Assembly (NCBI GenBank): GCA_028686345.1
Contig: JAQUCE010000001.1
Span: 39,626-103,625, forward strand
Origin: Kiritimatiellia bacterium
GTDB lineage: Bacteria; Verrucomicrobiota; Kiritimatiellia; RFP12; UBA1067
Reading direction: 5' to 3'
DNA length: 64,000 nt
Part shown: piece by piece, positions 45,401 to 53,663 of the stretch
Position numbering within the stretch: the first letter of the stretch is position 1
Layout of the letters: each line of letters opens with the position of its first letter
Translations under genes and position numbers: made by a program
Notes under the pieces: generated by a model
What the model saw: only the letters and a program-made list of their open reading frames with translations
Databases searched by the model: none
Told to the model about the DNA's origin: nothing

Positions 45401-45561
45401 ATGGCGATGCGGATGTGGTTGCCGCTGTGCAAGCGCATCAGGAGTATATCCAAGCTGAGACGCTCTGCAATAGACTGGAGTTTGCCGTAGTTGAAAACGA
45501 GCCGATTGATCTCAATGGACATGCGGTTAAGATCAATGTGGGCAAGATGGAATCGCGGTAA
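42412..45561 (+). CDS. ileS: Isoleucyl-tRNA synthetase, long (eukaryote-like) type
   Basis: 1049 residues. Charges tRNA-Ile with isoleucine. The class I HIGH box appears as [20 protein letters not shown], the synthetase KMSKS box as [12 protein letters not shown], and the CP1 editing domain lies between (including [24 protein letters not shown]). [20 protein letters not shown] and the C-terminal extension ([16 protein letters not shown], then a region ending [11 protein letters not shown]) place it with IleS type 2. This class includes eukaryotic and many anaerobe enzymes and is often naturally less sensitive to mupirocin. The 3' end abuts a 9-bp repeat array with only 2 bp between. Confidence 0.97.
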   Translation: [1049 protein letters not shown]

Positions 45562-45563
45562 GC

Positions 45564-45843
45564 TATGGGCCGGATGGGCCTGATGGGCCTGATGGGCCTG
45601 ATGGGCCTGATGGGCCTGATGGGCCTGATGGGCTGCCGGCGCATGTGGCGTTGTTGGCTGGTGCTGCATGGGCTTTGCCCGTGTGGCGGCGCTATGGGCC
45701 TGATGGGCCTGATGGGCCTGATGTGCGGCCGCCACATGTGGCCCATGTGGCCCATGTGGCCCATGTGGCCCATGTGGCCCATGTGGCCCATGTGGCCCAT
45801 TCGGCCCATTCGGCCCATTCGGCCCATCCGGCCCATCCGGCCC
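45564..45843. repeat. 9-bp tandem repeat arrays downstream of ileS
   Basis: About seven GGGCC(T/G)GAT units (45568-45630), a hairpin-bearing spacer (GTTGTTGGCTGGTGCTGCAT, GGGCTTTGCCC, GTGTGGCGGCGCT), three more units (45692-45720), then GGCCCATGT x about 7, GGCCCATTC x 3 and GGCCCATCC x 2 (45735-45843). The left units and the final units are reverse complements, so the block can form a long imperfect hairpin. Confidence 0.92.
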
Positions 45844-45845
45844 CA

Positions 45846-46478
45846 CTACCGCCCCTTGCGCCGATAATCAGACCTGGCGTTGTACATCATCTCACGCAAG
45901 CCGCCATGTTTAACAAAGTCCTCCTCTAGTTGCTCAATTTGACGATCAAGCAGATAATTTGCCTGGTGGGTCAGACAAATCATGATGTTGGCGCAAACAT
46001 CTGGCGGACGAGTTTCAATGAGATACACAAAGACACGACGGATTTTCTCGAACAAATCGACATCCTGGCTCAGTTCGCGACCATTCCACCCGGCATCTTT
46101 GCCAGGAACTTTCGGCAATGCAGTTTTTCCACAGCTCAATTTCCGCACATAGCTTGCCTCTGAACTCTGCTTGTCCCATAGATCAAACTTGCGCACTCTT
46201 AGAAAGTCACAGTAATCCTCCAGCAATTCCTCTAAACTCGCACGAGCCACATTGGTCAGCTTTAACTCTGTCTCACTGGAGGTAACAGCGGCTTTAGCTC
46301 CCTCAATAATGTTCTGTTTACCTGAACGTGCTGCCTGTACCATCTGATCAACCGTACGATCGAACTTACTCAGGAACCGATGGCAGAAAACATAAGTGCA
46401 ATCATAGACAATCACTGTCTTCTGATAAGAGAGGAGCGCCTTATAGCCGCCCTTTTTTGGAAGAAAATTGTGGCTCAT
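45846..46478 (-). CDS. Four-helix-bundle protein with suffix domain
   Basis: 210 residues from the ATG at 46478 (GGAGTACGCAC upstream). Region 15-95 matches the S23/IVS four-helix-bundle family ([59 protein letters not shown]). The C-terminal 100 residues ([40 protein letters not shown]) are the 'four helix bundle suffix' extension. The family includes proteins encoded in 23S rRNA intervening sequences and relatives of Avd; its function is unknown. The gene fills the space between two 9-bp repeat arrays and runs opposite to its neighbours. A core-deleted paralogue lies at 9054-9545. Confidence 0.8.
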   Translation of the reverse strand: MSHNFLPKKGGYKALLSYQKTVIVYDCTYVFCHRFLSKFDRTVDQMVQAARSGKQNIIEGAKAAVTSSETELKLTNVARASLEELLEDYCDFLRVRKFDLWDKQSSEASYVRKLSCGKTALPKVPGKDAGWNGRELSQDVDLFEKIRRVFVYLIETRPPDVCANIMICLTHQANYLLDRQIEQLEEDFVKHGGLREMMYNARSDYRRKGR

Positions 46479-46770
46479 GTGCGTACTCCATTTCGTTGTT
46501 GTTGGCTGGCGCTGCGCGGGCTTTACCCGTGTGGCGGCGCTATGGGCCTGATGGGCCTGATGGGCCTGATGGGCCTGATGTGCTGCCCCCACAGCACCGT
46601 TGTTGGCTGGTGGTGCACGGGCTCCGGCTCTGTGGCGGCGCTATGGGCCTGATGGGCCACATGGGCCTAATGTGCTGCCCCCACATTCGGCCCATCCGGC
46701 CCATCCGGCCCATCCGGCCCATCCGGCCCATCCGGCCCATCCGGCCCATCCGGCCCATCAGGCCCATGCG
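46479..46770. repeat. 9-bp tandem repeat arrays upstream of the four-helix-bundle gene
   Basis: GTTGTTGGCTGGCGCTGCGC, GGGCTTTACCC, GTGGCGGCGCTAT (46495-46543) leads into four GGGCCTGAT units. A second copy of the same lead (46590-46645) precedes two degenerate units, then GGCCCATTC and about eight GGCCCATCC units (46685-46766). The order mirrors the array at 45564-45843. Confidence 0.9.
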
Positions 46771-47069
46771 GCGGCGTGTAATCAGGTTATTCTTTCATGG
46801 GATGCGAGAGCAATAAATTACCTCAGGATGATAATACTATTTACAATACAAATTTTGAACTACTATTTTGCTCAGCGTGCTCTTTGCTTTCCGTCGGGTA
46901 ATTGAGAAGTTACTTTGTTGAACAGTTTCCCAGTAAATCTATTGTGATTCTGGCACAAACCGCCTCTTTTTCTTATCCAAATTTCCGTCTTGCTTCCAAA
47001 CGTAGATTAGACTACGCTTTTTAACGGTCAAGCGAAGCGGGCGGATATGAAAATAAGTGGAGATAATAG
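46771..47069. other. Leader region of argF
   Basis: AT-rich and without dispersed repeats. It includes a possible hairpin pair around TTTAACGGTC and the weak ribosome site GTGGAGATAATAG before argF. No gene or convincing promoter hexamers were identified. Confidence 0.4.
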
Positions 47070-48074
47070 ATGATTAAATGGAACCCTGAACTTTATGGGC
47101 GTTCACTCCTGTGTCTGATGGATTTTACGGATACAGAGATGTTGGAGCTGGTTGATTTGGCTGTGGCATTGAAAGCGCGGCGGCGCGCTGGCATTCGCGG
47201 CGATCTCTTGCAGCGCCGGCATATCGCGCTGATCTTTGAGAAGGGTTCAACCCGCACCCGCACCGCGGCCTCAATCGCGGTGCGCGACGAGGGCGGCACG
47301 GCCGAGTATCTCTCGCAGAACGATATCCACCTGGGTGCCAAGGAGTCGGTCAAGGACACCGCGCGGGTTCTGGGCCGCACCTTTGACGGCATCCTTTTCC
47401 GGGGTTTCTCCCAGCAGCGGGTGGCGGATTTAGCGCAACACGCGGGCGTGCCAGTCTGGAATGGCCTGACCGACGCTTTTCATCCCACGCAAATTCTGGC
47501 TGACCTGATGACCATCAAGGAGAACTTCGGCAGGCTTAAAGGGCTGAAGGTCGCCTATGTGGGCGATGGACGCAACAATGTGGCCAACTCACTGATGATC
47601 GGCTGCATGAAGGCTGGCATCAACTTTGCCAACTGCACGCCAGCTGAGCTTCTGCCGGACGCAGAGCTGGTTAAGGGGGCGCGTGCAACGGGCGCGCGCA
47701 AGGGCGCGACAATCGAGGTCTGCACTGATCCGCTGCAGGGTGTCAAAGGCGCGAATGTGATTTATACTGATGTGTGGGTCTCCATGGGCGAGGAGAGCGA
47801 GCGTGAGAATCGTATCCGGCTGCTGCGCCCCTATCAGGTTAACCGAGCGCTGGTTGAGGCCACCGGGACGCCGGAGGATCAGTTCATCTTCCTGCACTGT
47901 CTGCCCGCTTTTCATGACCGGGAGACAACCATGACCGCTGAATCCGGCGCGCTGGAGGTGACCGATGATGTTTTTGAGGCGCCGTACTCCAAGGTTTTTG
48001 ATGAGGCTGAGAACCGCATGCACACCATTAAAGCGCTCTATGTCTCGGCCTTAGCCGATGGCTCCGCGCTTTAG
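47070..48074 (+). CDS. argF: Ornithine carbamoyltransferase
   Basis: 334 residues. Makes citrulline from ornithine and carbamoyl phosphate in arginine synthesis, or runs in reverse in the arginine deiminase pathway. Carbamoyl-phosphate loop FEKGSTRTRTA, FRGFSQQRVADLA, DAFHPTQILADLMTI, the ornithine motif VWVSMGEE and the C-terminal HCLPAFHD are all present. Length and motifs resemble the longer ArgF/ArcB type (E. coli-like), so anabolic versus catabolic use cannot be decided; no arcA or arcC is nearby. The ribosome site is GTGGAG. pyrB, a paralogous carbamoyltransferase, follows. Confidence 0.95.
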   Translation: MIKWNPELYGRSLLCLMDFTDTEMLELVDLAVALKARRRAGIRGDLLQRRHIALIFEKGSTRTRTAASIAVRDEGGTAEYLSQNDIHLGAKESVKDTARVLGRTFDGILFRGFSQQRVADLAQHAGVPVWNGLTDAFHPTQILADLMTIKENFGRLKGLKVAYVGDGRNNVANSLMIGCMKAGINFANCTPAELLPDAELVKGARATGARKGATIEVCTDPLQGVKGANVIYTDVWVSMGEESERENRIRLLRPYQVNRALVEATGTPEDQFIFLHCLPAFHDRETTMTAESGALEVTDDVFEAPYSKVFDEAENRMHTIKALYVSALADGSAL

Positions 48075-48228
48075 CCCCGGCGCGCCGGGGCTGGCGGCTG
48101 GTGTCGAGCAGCTTGCGGAAAAAACGATGGGTAACTCGGGTGTCCCGTTGAATCGGAGTTTGGGTTAGCAGGCAATGCCACCAAGTCACCAGGTCACCAA
48201 GTCACCAGGTCAAAATAAAGGAGTTGTT
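48075..48228. repeat. CACCAAGTCACCAGG repeat element before pyrB
   Basis: GTTGAATCGGAGTTTGGGTTA, GCAGGCAATGCCACCAAGTC and ACCAGGTCACCAAGTCACC (48152-48212) parallel the element at 2615-2722, with fewer decamer units. CGGCGCGCCGGGGC (48079-48092) is a GC hairpin just after argF. AAAGGAGTTGTT is the pyrB ribosome site. Confidence 0.7.
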
Positions 48229-49308
48229 ATGTCAAATAGAATGCATGATATTGCGTGGGTGGATTTTCAAAAGCTTTCGATTCGGGAGAAGATTCCCTAT
48301 CTTATCCAAGAGGGCGGCGAGCCTTTTCATACGCTTTTTGCGCAGCAGTTCGGGTGGGCTGAGGTGGAGCGCCTCACCGCGCTTACCAACGCGATCCGCA
48401 AGATCGCCAAAACGCGCGAAGGCACCCTGTTTCTGCGCTCGCTGATCTCGGACAAGCGGGCGATGCTCTATTTTTCGCAGCCCAGCTCGCGCACCTTTCT
48501 TTCGTTTCTCTCGGCCTGCCAGATCTTAGGCATTCAGACCGGCGAGGTGCGCGACACCTCGATTTCATCGGAGTTTAAAGGGGAGTCGCATGAGGATTCA
48601 ATCCGCACCTTCAGCTCCTACTTTGATATGATCATCATGCGTTCGCCGGAGCGGGGTTTGGCGGAGCACATGTCATGCGTGCTCTCCAACTCCGAGCGCC
48701 CAATCCCGATCATCAACGCCGGTTCCGGTAAGGATCAACATCCCACCCAGGCGCTGCTCGACATCTACACGCTGATCCGCAGCTTTGAAAACTCAGGGGG
48801 ATTGCAGAACCGCACGGTGATCTTTTGCGGGGATCTGCTGCGCGGACGCACGGTGCGCTCACTCTCTTATCTGCTGACCAACTACACCAACATACGGCAG
48901 ATCTTTGTGGCACCCGCGCAACTGCAGGTGGCGCAGGATGTGGTGGATCATCTGGCGCAGAGCAATGTTGTCTTTGAGTTGACAGAAGATTTCAAGTCAG
49001 TGATTCCGCTGGCGGACGCGATTTACATGACCCGCATTCAGGATGAGTGGGACAACATTGATGGTGAGAGCGCCAAGATTGACACCACTGCTTTCAAGTT
49101 TGAGGAGCCGGAGTTTAAGCTGCTCCCCCCTGAGGCGGTGATCCTGCACCCGCTGCCGCGACGCGACGAGATCTCGACCGTCGTGGACGATGACCCGCGC
49201 GCCATGTACTGGCGGCAGATGCGTAACGGCATGTGGATAAGATGCGCTTTGATTGCCTGGACCTTTGGCTGCGAGGGGGCAATTTACGACCATTTTTGCG
49301 GCCGCTAA
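48229..49308 (+). CDS. pyrB: Aspartate carbamoyltransferase catalytic subunit
   Basis: 359 residues from the ATG at 48229 with AAAGGAG upstream; the longer frame is repeat DNA. Catalyses carbamoyl-phosphate plus aspartate to carbamoyl-aspartate in pyrimidine synthesis. Motifs: SQPSSRTFLSFLSA, SSEFKGESHEDSIRTFSSYF, GSGKDQHPTQALLDIYT, HPLPRRDEI. It is about 50 residues longer than typical bacterial PyrB, with an N-terminal extension (VDFQKLSIREKIPYLIQEGG) and a C-terminal tail. No pyrI regulatory gene is adjacent. A strong hairpin terminator follows. Confidence 0.9.
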   Translation: MSNRMHDIAWVDFQKLSIREKIPYLIQEGGEPFHTLFAQQFGWAEVERLTALTNAIRKIAKTREGTLFLRSLISDKRAMLYFSQPSSRTFLSFLSACQILGIQTGEVRDTSISSEFKGESHEDSIRTFSSYFDMIIMRSPERGLAEHMSCVLSNSERPIPIINAGSGKDQHPTQALLDIYTLIRSFENSGGLQNRTVIFCGDLLRGRTVRSLSYLLTNYTNIRQIFVAPAQLQVAQDVVDHLAQSNVVFELTEDFKSVIPLADAIYMTRIQDEWDNIDGESAKIDTTAFKFEEPEFKLLPPEAVILHPLPRRDEISTVVDDDPRAMYWRQMRNGMWIRCALIAWTFGCEGAIYDHFCGR

Positions 49309-49312
49309 GTGG

Positions 49313-49341
49313 TTTTTGCGACCACTTAGTGGTCGCAAAAA
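49313..49341. terminator. Terminator hairpin after pyrB
   Basis: TTTTTGCGACCAC and GTGGTCGCAAAAA form a perfect 13-bp stem with a 3-base loop, A/T-flanked on both sides and followed by TTTTATATTT, so it could work in either direction. A shorter related palindrome (GCGGCCGC) lies just before it. Confidence 0.82.
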
Positions 49342-49492
49342 TTTTATATTTATCTGCTTGACTAAAATGGCAGGCATCTTTAAGCTACTTTCAACACTGG
49401 CAGTCTACACATTGCTAAATGTAGGGACACTAAGGGGCCACTCTTACCCTGAAATTCGTACTGCCTTACTAACTTAAAACGGAGAAATACCC

Positions 49493-49942
49493 ATGAAAAT
49501 GCATACCCCGGTTGGCCAGTTGCTCAAAAAAAAAGGTGGCGAGGTTTTAACGATTGCGCAGGATGTCACGGTTTATGACGCTGTTAAAACTATGGATGAA
49601 AAGGGGATGGGATCGTTGCTGATACTCGATGATCAGGGCCGCCTAGCCGGTATTTTCACGGAGCGGGATTGCCTGCGCAAGGTGGTGCTGGCCGGACTCC
49701 AGCCAGAGAGCGTGCAGGTGGGGCAGGTGATGACAACTAAGGTGATCTATGTTACCCCGGAGACCACGGTGGATGAGTGCATGGCATTGGTGACAGAGAA
49801 ACGTTTTCGCCACCTGCCGGTCATTGACTCTAAAGAGAAGATTCTGGGGGTTATTTCAAGTGGCGATCTGGTCAAGTTTGTCGCCTCTGAAAAGGCTTTC
49901 TTAATTGAAAATCTCGAAAAATATATTCAGGGTTCCTTTTAA
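49493..49942 (+). CDS. Two-CBS-domain protein
   Basis: 149 residues with ACGGAGAAATACCC before the ATG. Two tandem CBS motifs: residues about 18-70 (VTVYDAVKTMDEKGMGSLLI ... GIFTERDCLRKVV) and about 85-140 (VTPETTVDECMALVTEKRFR ... HLPVIDSKEKILGVISSGD). CBS pairs bind adenine nucleotides (AMP, ATP, NADH) and act as energy sensors. It lies 20 bp upstream of the hydrogenase genes, so it may be co-transcribed and sense their nucleotide state; that link is inference. Confidence 0.9.
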   Translation: MKMHTPVGQLLKKKGGEVLTIAQDVTVYDAVKTMDEKGMGSLLILDDQGRLAGIFTERDCLRKVVLAGLQPESVQVGQVMTTKVIYVTPETTVDECMALVTEKRFRHLPVIDSKEKILGVISSGDLVKFVASEKAFLIENLEKYIQGSF

Positions 49943-49962
49943 CTCGCAGCTGGGAGTTTTAT

Positions 49963-50523
49963 ATGTCGCATGAATCTACTGCTGAGGCTCCCTGTGCATG
50001 TGCGTGCGCATGCGGGGAGCAGCCATCCGAGGCGGAGTTGATGGCCCGTCTGGAAGATCTGATTGAGGAGTATCACTCAAAAAAAGGGGGGTTGATCCCT
50101 GTCCTGCAAGTGGCGCAGACCATTTTCGGGTATCTGCCTGATGCTGCTATCAACCGTATTGCCGAGGGGTTTAACAAAACCGTGAGCGAGGTTGCCAGCG
50201 TGGTCTCGTTCTACTCATTCTTCACCCGCTATCCCCGGGGAAAATATCTTGTGCGGGTCTGCCTTGGAACCGCCTGCTATGTGCGCGGCGGCAAAGAGGT
50301 GCTGGAGGCTATTAAGAAACGGTTGGAAATCGATGTGGGGGAGACAACTGCGGATCGTCTGTTCTCGCTGGAGGTGGGGCGCTGTTTTGGCGCCTGCGGC
50401 ATGGCACCGGTCGTGATGGTCAATGATGACACCTATCAACGCGTCAAACCAGCGCGTATCCAAGAGCTGCTGGCGCAATTCACTGCGGATGAAGTTCCGG
50501 TCGCGGAAGGAGAGAGCAAATGA
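49963..50523 (+). CDS. hydC: NuoE-like [2Fe-2S] subunit of the NAD-linked hydrogenase (HydC/HndA)
   Basis: 186 residues. Thioredoxin-like [2Fe-2S] ferredoxin with the NuoE helical N-part (GGLIPVLQVAQTIFGYLP) and the four cluster cysteines in VCLGTACYVRGG and GRCFGACGMAPVV. In HydABC/Hnd hydrogenases this subunit passes electrons between the flavin subunit and HydA. Its first 20 residues contain an odd Cys-Ala alternation (PCACACACG, four Cys), not part of the family fold; it may be a sequence oddity or an extra metal site. The ATG of the next gene overlaps its stop (ATGA). Confidence 0.88.
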   Translation: MSHESTAEAPCACACACGEQPSEAELMARLEDLIEEYHSKKGGLIPVLQVAQTIFGYLPDAAINRIAEGFNKTVSEVASVVSFYSFFTRYPRGKYLVRVCLGTACYVRGGKEVLEAIKKRLEIDVGETTADRLFSLEVGRCFGACGMAPVVMVNDDTYQRVKPARIQELLAQFTADEVPVAEGESK

Positions 50524-53500
50524 GTTTGTGCGCAATTCCTAAAATTACTTCAGCGGCGGATTTAACCGCGCTGCGTGAAAAACTGCAGGCCGAGAGTCAA
50601 CGAGCCGCTGATGGTGACACGCAGCAGATCCTGGTCTGCTTTGGCGGCAGTTGTCTGGCATCCGGCGCCAAAGCAGTGCGCGATGCCTTGCGAGACGAGC
50701 TGAAGGCGGCGGGTCTCTCCGACAAGGTGCAGTTGGTTGAGACAGGCTGCATGGGGCCCTGTGTGGCAGGACCGGTGGCACTGGTGGGAAAAGACCGCAC
50801 CTTTTACCAGAGCCTTAAACCTGAGGATGCGGCTGAGATTGTCAGCTCACATATTGTTGGGGGTCAACGTGTGGCGCGTTTGATGATTGCTGATGCGGAT
50901 GGCAAGGTGCCGGCGCCTTGCCGCCAGGACATGGAGTTTTTCAAACGTCAGACCCAGATCGTGCTGCGCAACTGCGGCTGGATTGATCCAACCCAGATCG
51001 CCGACACGATTGCCAGCCACGGATACGCCGCGCTGGCGGAGGCTTTGACCACGCTGGGGCCGGATGGTGTTCTGGAGCAGATGAAAATTTCCGGTTTACG
51101 CGGGCGCGGCGGCGCGGGCTTTCCAACCTGGCTGAAGTGGAACTTCGCCAAGGCCGAGGCGGTTGAGACGCGTTATGTGCTGTGCAATGCCGATGAGGGC
51201 GACCCCGGTGCCTATATGGACCGCAGTGTGCTGGAGGGTGATCCGCACGCTATTATAGAGGGTATGGCAATCGCTGCCTTTGCGGTTGGGGCCAGGCAGG
51301 GCTATGTCTATGTGCGCGCCGAATACCCGTTGGCAGTGCAGCGGCTGAATATTGCCTTGGAGCAGGCGCGCAGCTGCGGTTTGCTGGGTGAGAACATTTT
51401 GGGCACGGATTTTTCGTTTGATCTGGAGATCCGCATGGGCTCAGGCGCGTTTGTCTGCGGCGAGGAGACGGCGCTGATTGCCTCGATCGAAGGTAAACGC
51501 GGCGAGCCGCGTCCGCGCCCGCCCTTCCCGGCCAGCAAAGGGCTGTGGGGTATGCCAACTGTTTTGAACAACGTTGAAACCTATGCCAACGTGCCCGCCA
51601 TCATTCGGAACGGGGGCGAGTGGTATGCATCGATCGGCACAGCCAAGAGCAATGGCACAAAGGTTTTCGCGCTGGCTGGCGCTGTGTGCAATACCGGTTT
51701 GGTTGAGGTTCCGATCGGGACCTCGCTCGGAGAGCTGGTCTATGATATTGGCGGTGGCATCCCCAACAACAAACGGTTCAAGGCCGCGCAGATTGGCGGA
51801 CCATCAGGCGGTTGTGTACCCTGTCAAAACCTGAACGTGGCGCTGGACTATGAATCGCTAGCCGAGCTGGGCGCGATTATGGGCTCTGGCGGTCTGATTG
51901 TCATGGATGAAGACACCTGCATGGTGGATGTGGCCCGCTTCTTTATCGAGTTTATCCAGGAGGAGTCCTGCGGCAAGTGCGTGCCCTGTCGCACGGGAAC
52001 GCGCCGCATGCTTGAAATCCTGCAGCGCATCTGTACCGGGCAAGGCGAGCTGGAGGATATCGACCGGCTGGAGCAACTCGGCGAGTTTATCAAGACAGCT
52101 TCGCTCTGCGGTCTGGGACAGACCGCGCCTAATCCGGTGCTGTCCACGATCCGGCATTTCAGGCAGGAGTATGAGCAGCACATTATTGATAAGCATTGTG
52201 AGGCAGGGGTCTGCGCAGATTTGGTGCGCGCGCCTTGTCTGACCGCCTGCCCCTGCGGGGTGGATGTGCCAGGTTTTGTCAGCATGGTGGGCGACAAGCG
52301 CTACGCAGAGGCTCTCAAATTGCATCGCGAGCGCAACCCCTTTGCCTCGGTCTGCGCGCGGGTTTGTTTCCATACCTGTGAGGATAAGTGCCGGCGTGCA
52401 CAGCTTGATTCGCCGGTCTCCATCCGCTCGATCAAGCGTTTTATGGTGGATCAGGAGGTGACGATTCAGGTGCCGGAGGTGCTGGAAGACGCGCGCAACG
52501 CTGCACGCAAAATTGCGATTGTCGGCGCTGGCCCGGCTGGTCTCTCGTGCGCGTATTTCCTTGCCCGGCTCGGTTACAAACCCGTGGTGCTGGAGGCTGA
52601 GCCGCGTCCGGGCGGCATGCTGGTGCAGGCGATTCCCGCCTACCGCCTGCCGCGCGAGGAGCTGGCGCGCGAGATCCGTATGATTGAGCAGATCGGTGTG
52701 ACGATCGAGACCGAGAAGATGCTTGGCCGCGACTTTACCTTGAGTTCGCTCAAGGAGGAGGGCTACGAGCTGGTTTATCTGGCGATTGGCGCGCCGCTGG
52801 GCGTTGAGCTGGATGTGCCCGGCAAGGATGCCAAGGGCGTGACCGAGGCGATGAGCTTCCTGCGTCAGTACAATATCCGCGGCTCGGTGCCGGTTGGCAA
52901 GCGCGTGGCTGTGATCGGCGGCGGCAACGCCGCAATTGACGCCGCGCGCACTGCCCTGCGCCTGGGCTCCGAGGAGGTGACCGTGATCTACCGCCGCACG
53001 CGCGAGCAGATGCCCGCGTACGCGGAGGAGATTGAGGACGCGCTGAGCGAGGGAGTTCAGCTGCGCACCCTGCTCAACCCGGAGGAGTTTGTGGTTGAGA
53101 ACGGGGCTGTCACAGGTGTGAGCTGCCGCCCCATGAAACTGGGTGAATTCGACCGTTCAGGGCGTCGCCGGCCACGCGATGACGAGGAGGTGCTGCCTGA
53201 GGTGATCGTTGCGGATCAGGTGATTGTAGCGGTGGGGCAGGCCATTGACAAGGAGGTTGTCTGCGGCGGCCTGGAGTTGGAGTTTAACCACCGTGGGTGG
53301 GTGAAGGCTGATCCGCGGAGCGGCGCAACCTCAATCCCCTGGCTCTTTGCCGGTGGCGACGCTGTCTCCGGCCCCTCATCAGTGGCCGAGGCCATTGGCG
53401 CCGGCGAGCGGGCGGCGGTGATCATGGATGCGCAGCTCAGCGGCGAGCAGCACGGTTTCTGGAGGGGCTACCACGATCAGGGTGCGATCTTTGACCCAGA

Positions 53501-53663
53501 TGCCGAACCGTTGAATTATGCGCGTGAAAAGCTGCCGACGATCCCGGTGCACAAACGCAAACACAATTTCAACGAGGTGGAACAGCCCTGGAGCGAGGCT
53601 GTTGCCCTGCGGCAGGCCAAACGCTGCCTGCGCTGCGATTACGGCAAACAACCCAGCCATTAA
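50520..53663 (+). CDS. hydB: HydB/NuoF-type flavoprotein fused to a GltD/NfnB-type FAD oxidoreductase
   Basis: 1047 residues. (1) N-terminal [2Fe-2S] thioredoxin-like domain with C40, C45, C77 and C81. (2) NuoF FMN/NADH domain (GRGGAG at 195-200; NADEGDPGAYMDRSVLEGDP; CGEETALIASIEGKRGEPRP). (3) NuoF-type [4Fe-4S] ligands C484, C487, C490 and C530. (4) From about 577, a glutamate-synthase-small-subunit-like Cys region (CLTACPCGVDVPGF; CARVCFHTCEDKCRRA), then FAD (GAGPAGLSCAYFLARLGYKP) and NAD(P) (VIGGGNAAIDAARTALRLGS) folds. HydB is the NAD-reducing, bifurcating flavin subunit; the added NfnB-like half could accept NADPH or transfer electrons to a second pool. Related fusions exist in anaerobes. 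Coupled to hydC by ATGA. Confidence 0.9.
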   Translation: MSLCAIPKITSAADLTALREKLQAESQRAADGDTQQILVCFGGSCLASGAKAVRDALRDELKAAGLSDKVQLVETGCMGPCVAGPVALVGKDRTFYQSLKPEDAAEIVSSHIVGGQRVARLMIADADGKVPAPCRQDMEFFKRQTQIVLRNCGWIDPTQIADTIASHGYAALAEALTTLGPDGVLEQMKISGLRGRGGAGFPTWLKWNFAKAEAVETRYVLCNADEGDPGAYMDRSVLEGDPHAIIEGMAIAAFAVGARQGYVYVRAEYPLAVQRLNIALEQARSCGLLGENILGTDFSFDLEIRMGSGAFVCGEETALIASIEGKRGEPRPRPPFPASKGLWGMPTVLNNVETYANVPAIIRNGGEWYASIGTAKSNGTKVFALAGAVCNTGLVEVPIGTSLGELVYDIGGGIPNNKRFKAAQIGGPSGGCVPCQNLNVALDYESLAELGAIMGSGGLIVMDEDTCMVDVARFFIEFIQEESCGKCVPCRTGTRRMLEILQRICTGQGELEDIDRLEQLGEFIKTASLCGLGQTAPNPVLSTIRHFRQEYEQHIIDKHCEAGVCADLVRAPCLTACPCGVDVPGFVSMVGDKRYAEALKLHRERNPFASVCARVCFHTCEDKCRRAQLDSPVSIRSIKRFMVDQEVTIQVPEVLEDARNAARKIAIVGAGPAGLSCAYFLARLGYKPVVLEAEPRPGGMLVQAIPAYRLPREELAREIRMIEQIGVTIETEKMLGRDFTLSSLKEEGYELVYLAIGAPLGVELDVPGKDAKGVTEAMSFLRQYNIRGSVPVGKRVAVIGGGNAAIDAARTALRLGSEEVTVIYRRTREQMPAYAEEIEDALSEGVQLRTLLNPEEFVVENGAVTGVSCRPMKLGEFDRSGRRRPRDDEEVLPEVIVADQVIVAVGQAIDKEVVCGGLELEFNHRGWVKADPRSGATSIPWLFAGGDAVSGPSSVAEAIGAGERAAVIMDAQLSGEQHGFWRGYHDQGAIFDPDAEPLNYAREKLPTIPVHKRKHNFNEVEQPWSEAVALRQAKRCLRCDYGKQPSH

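Noticed and set aside
44767-45846. Minus-strand frame of 359 codons opposite ileS
   Set aside because: It is antisense to a well-conserved gene, and its start lies in repeat DNA.
45438-45867. Long low-complexity reading frames (Met-Gly-Leu, His-Gly-Pro or Ile-Arg-Pro repeats) on both strands
   Set aside because: They arise because the 9-bp repeats are open in every frame. They lack ribosome sites and overlap the end of ileS.
45846-46478. Avd component of a diversity-generating retroelement
   Set aside because: The protein belongs to a related four-helix superfamily, but no reverse transcriptase, template repeat or variable gene is present in the window.
46540-46816. Repeat-derived frames upstream of argF (Met-Gly-Arg and His-Pro-Ala repeats)
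   Set aside because: Translations of the GGCCCATCC array, not genes.
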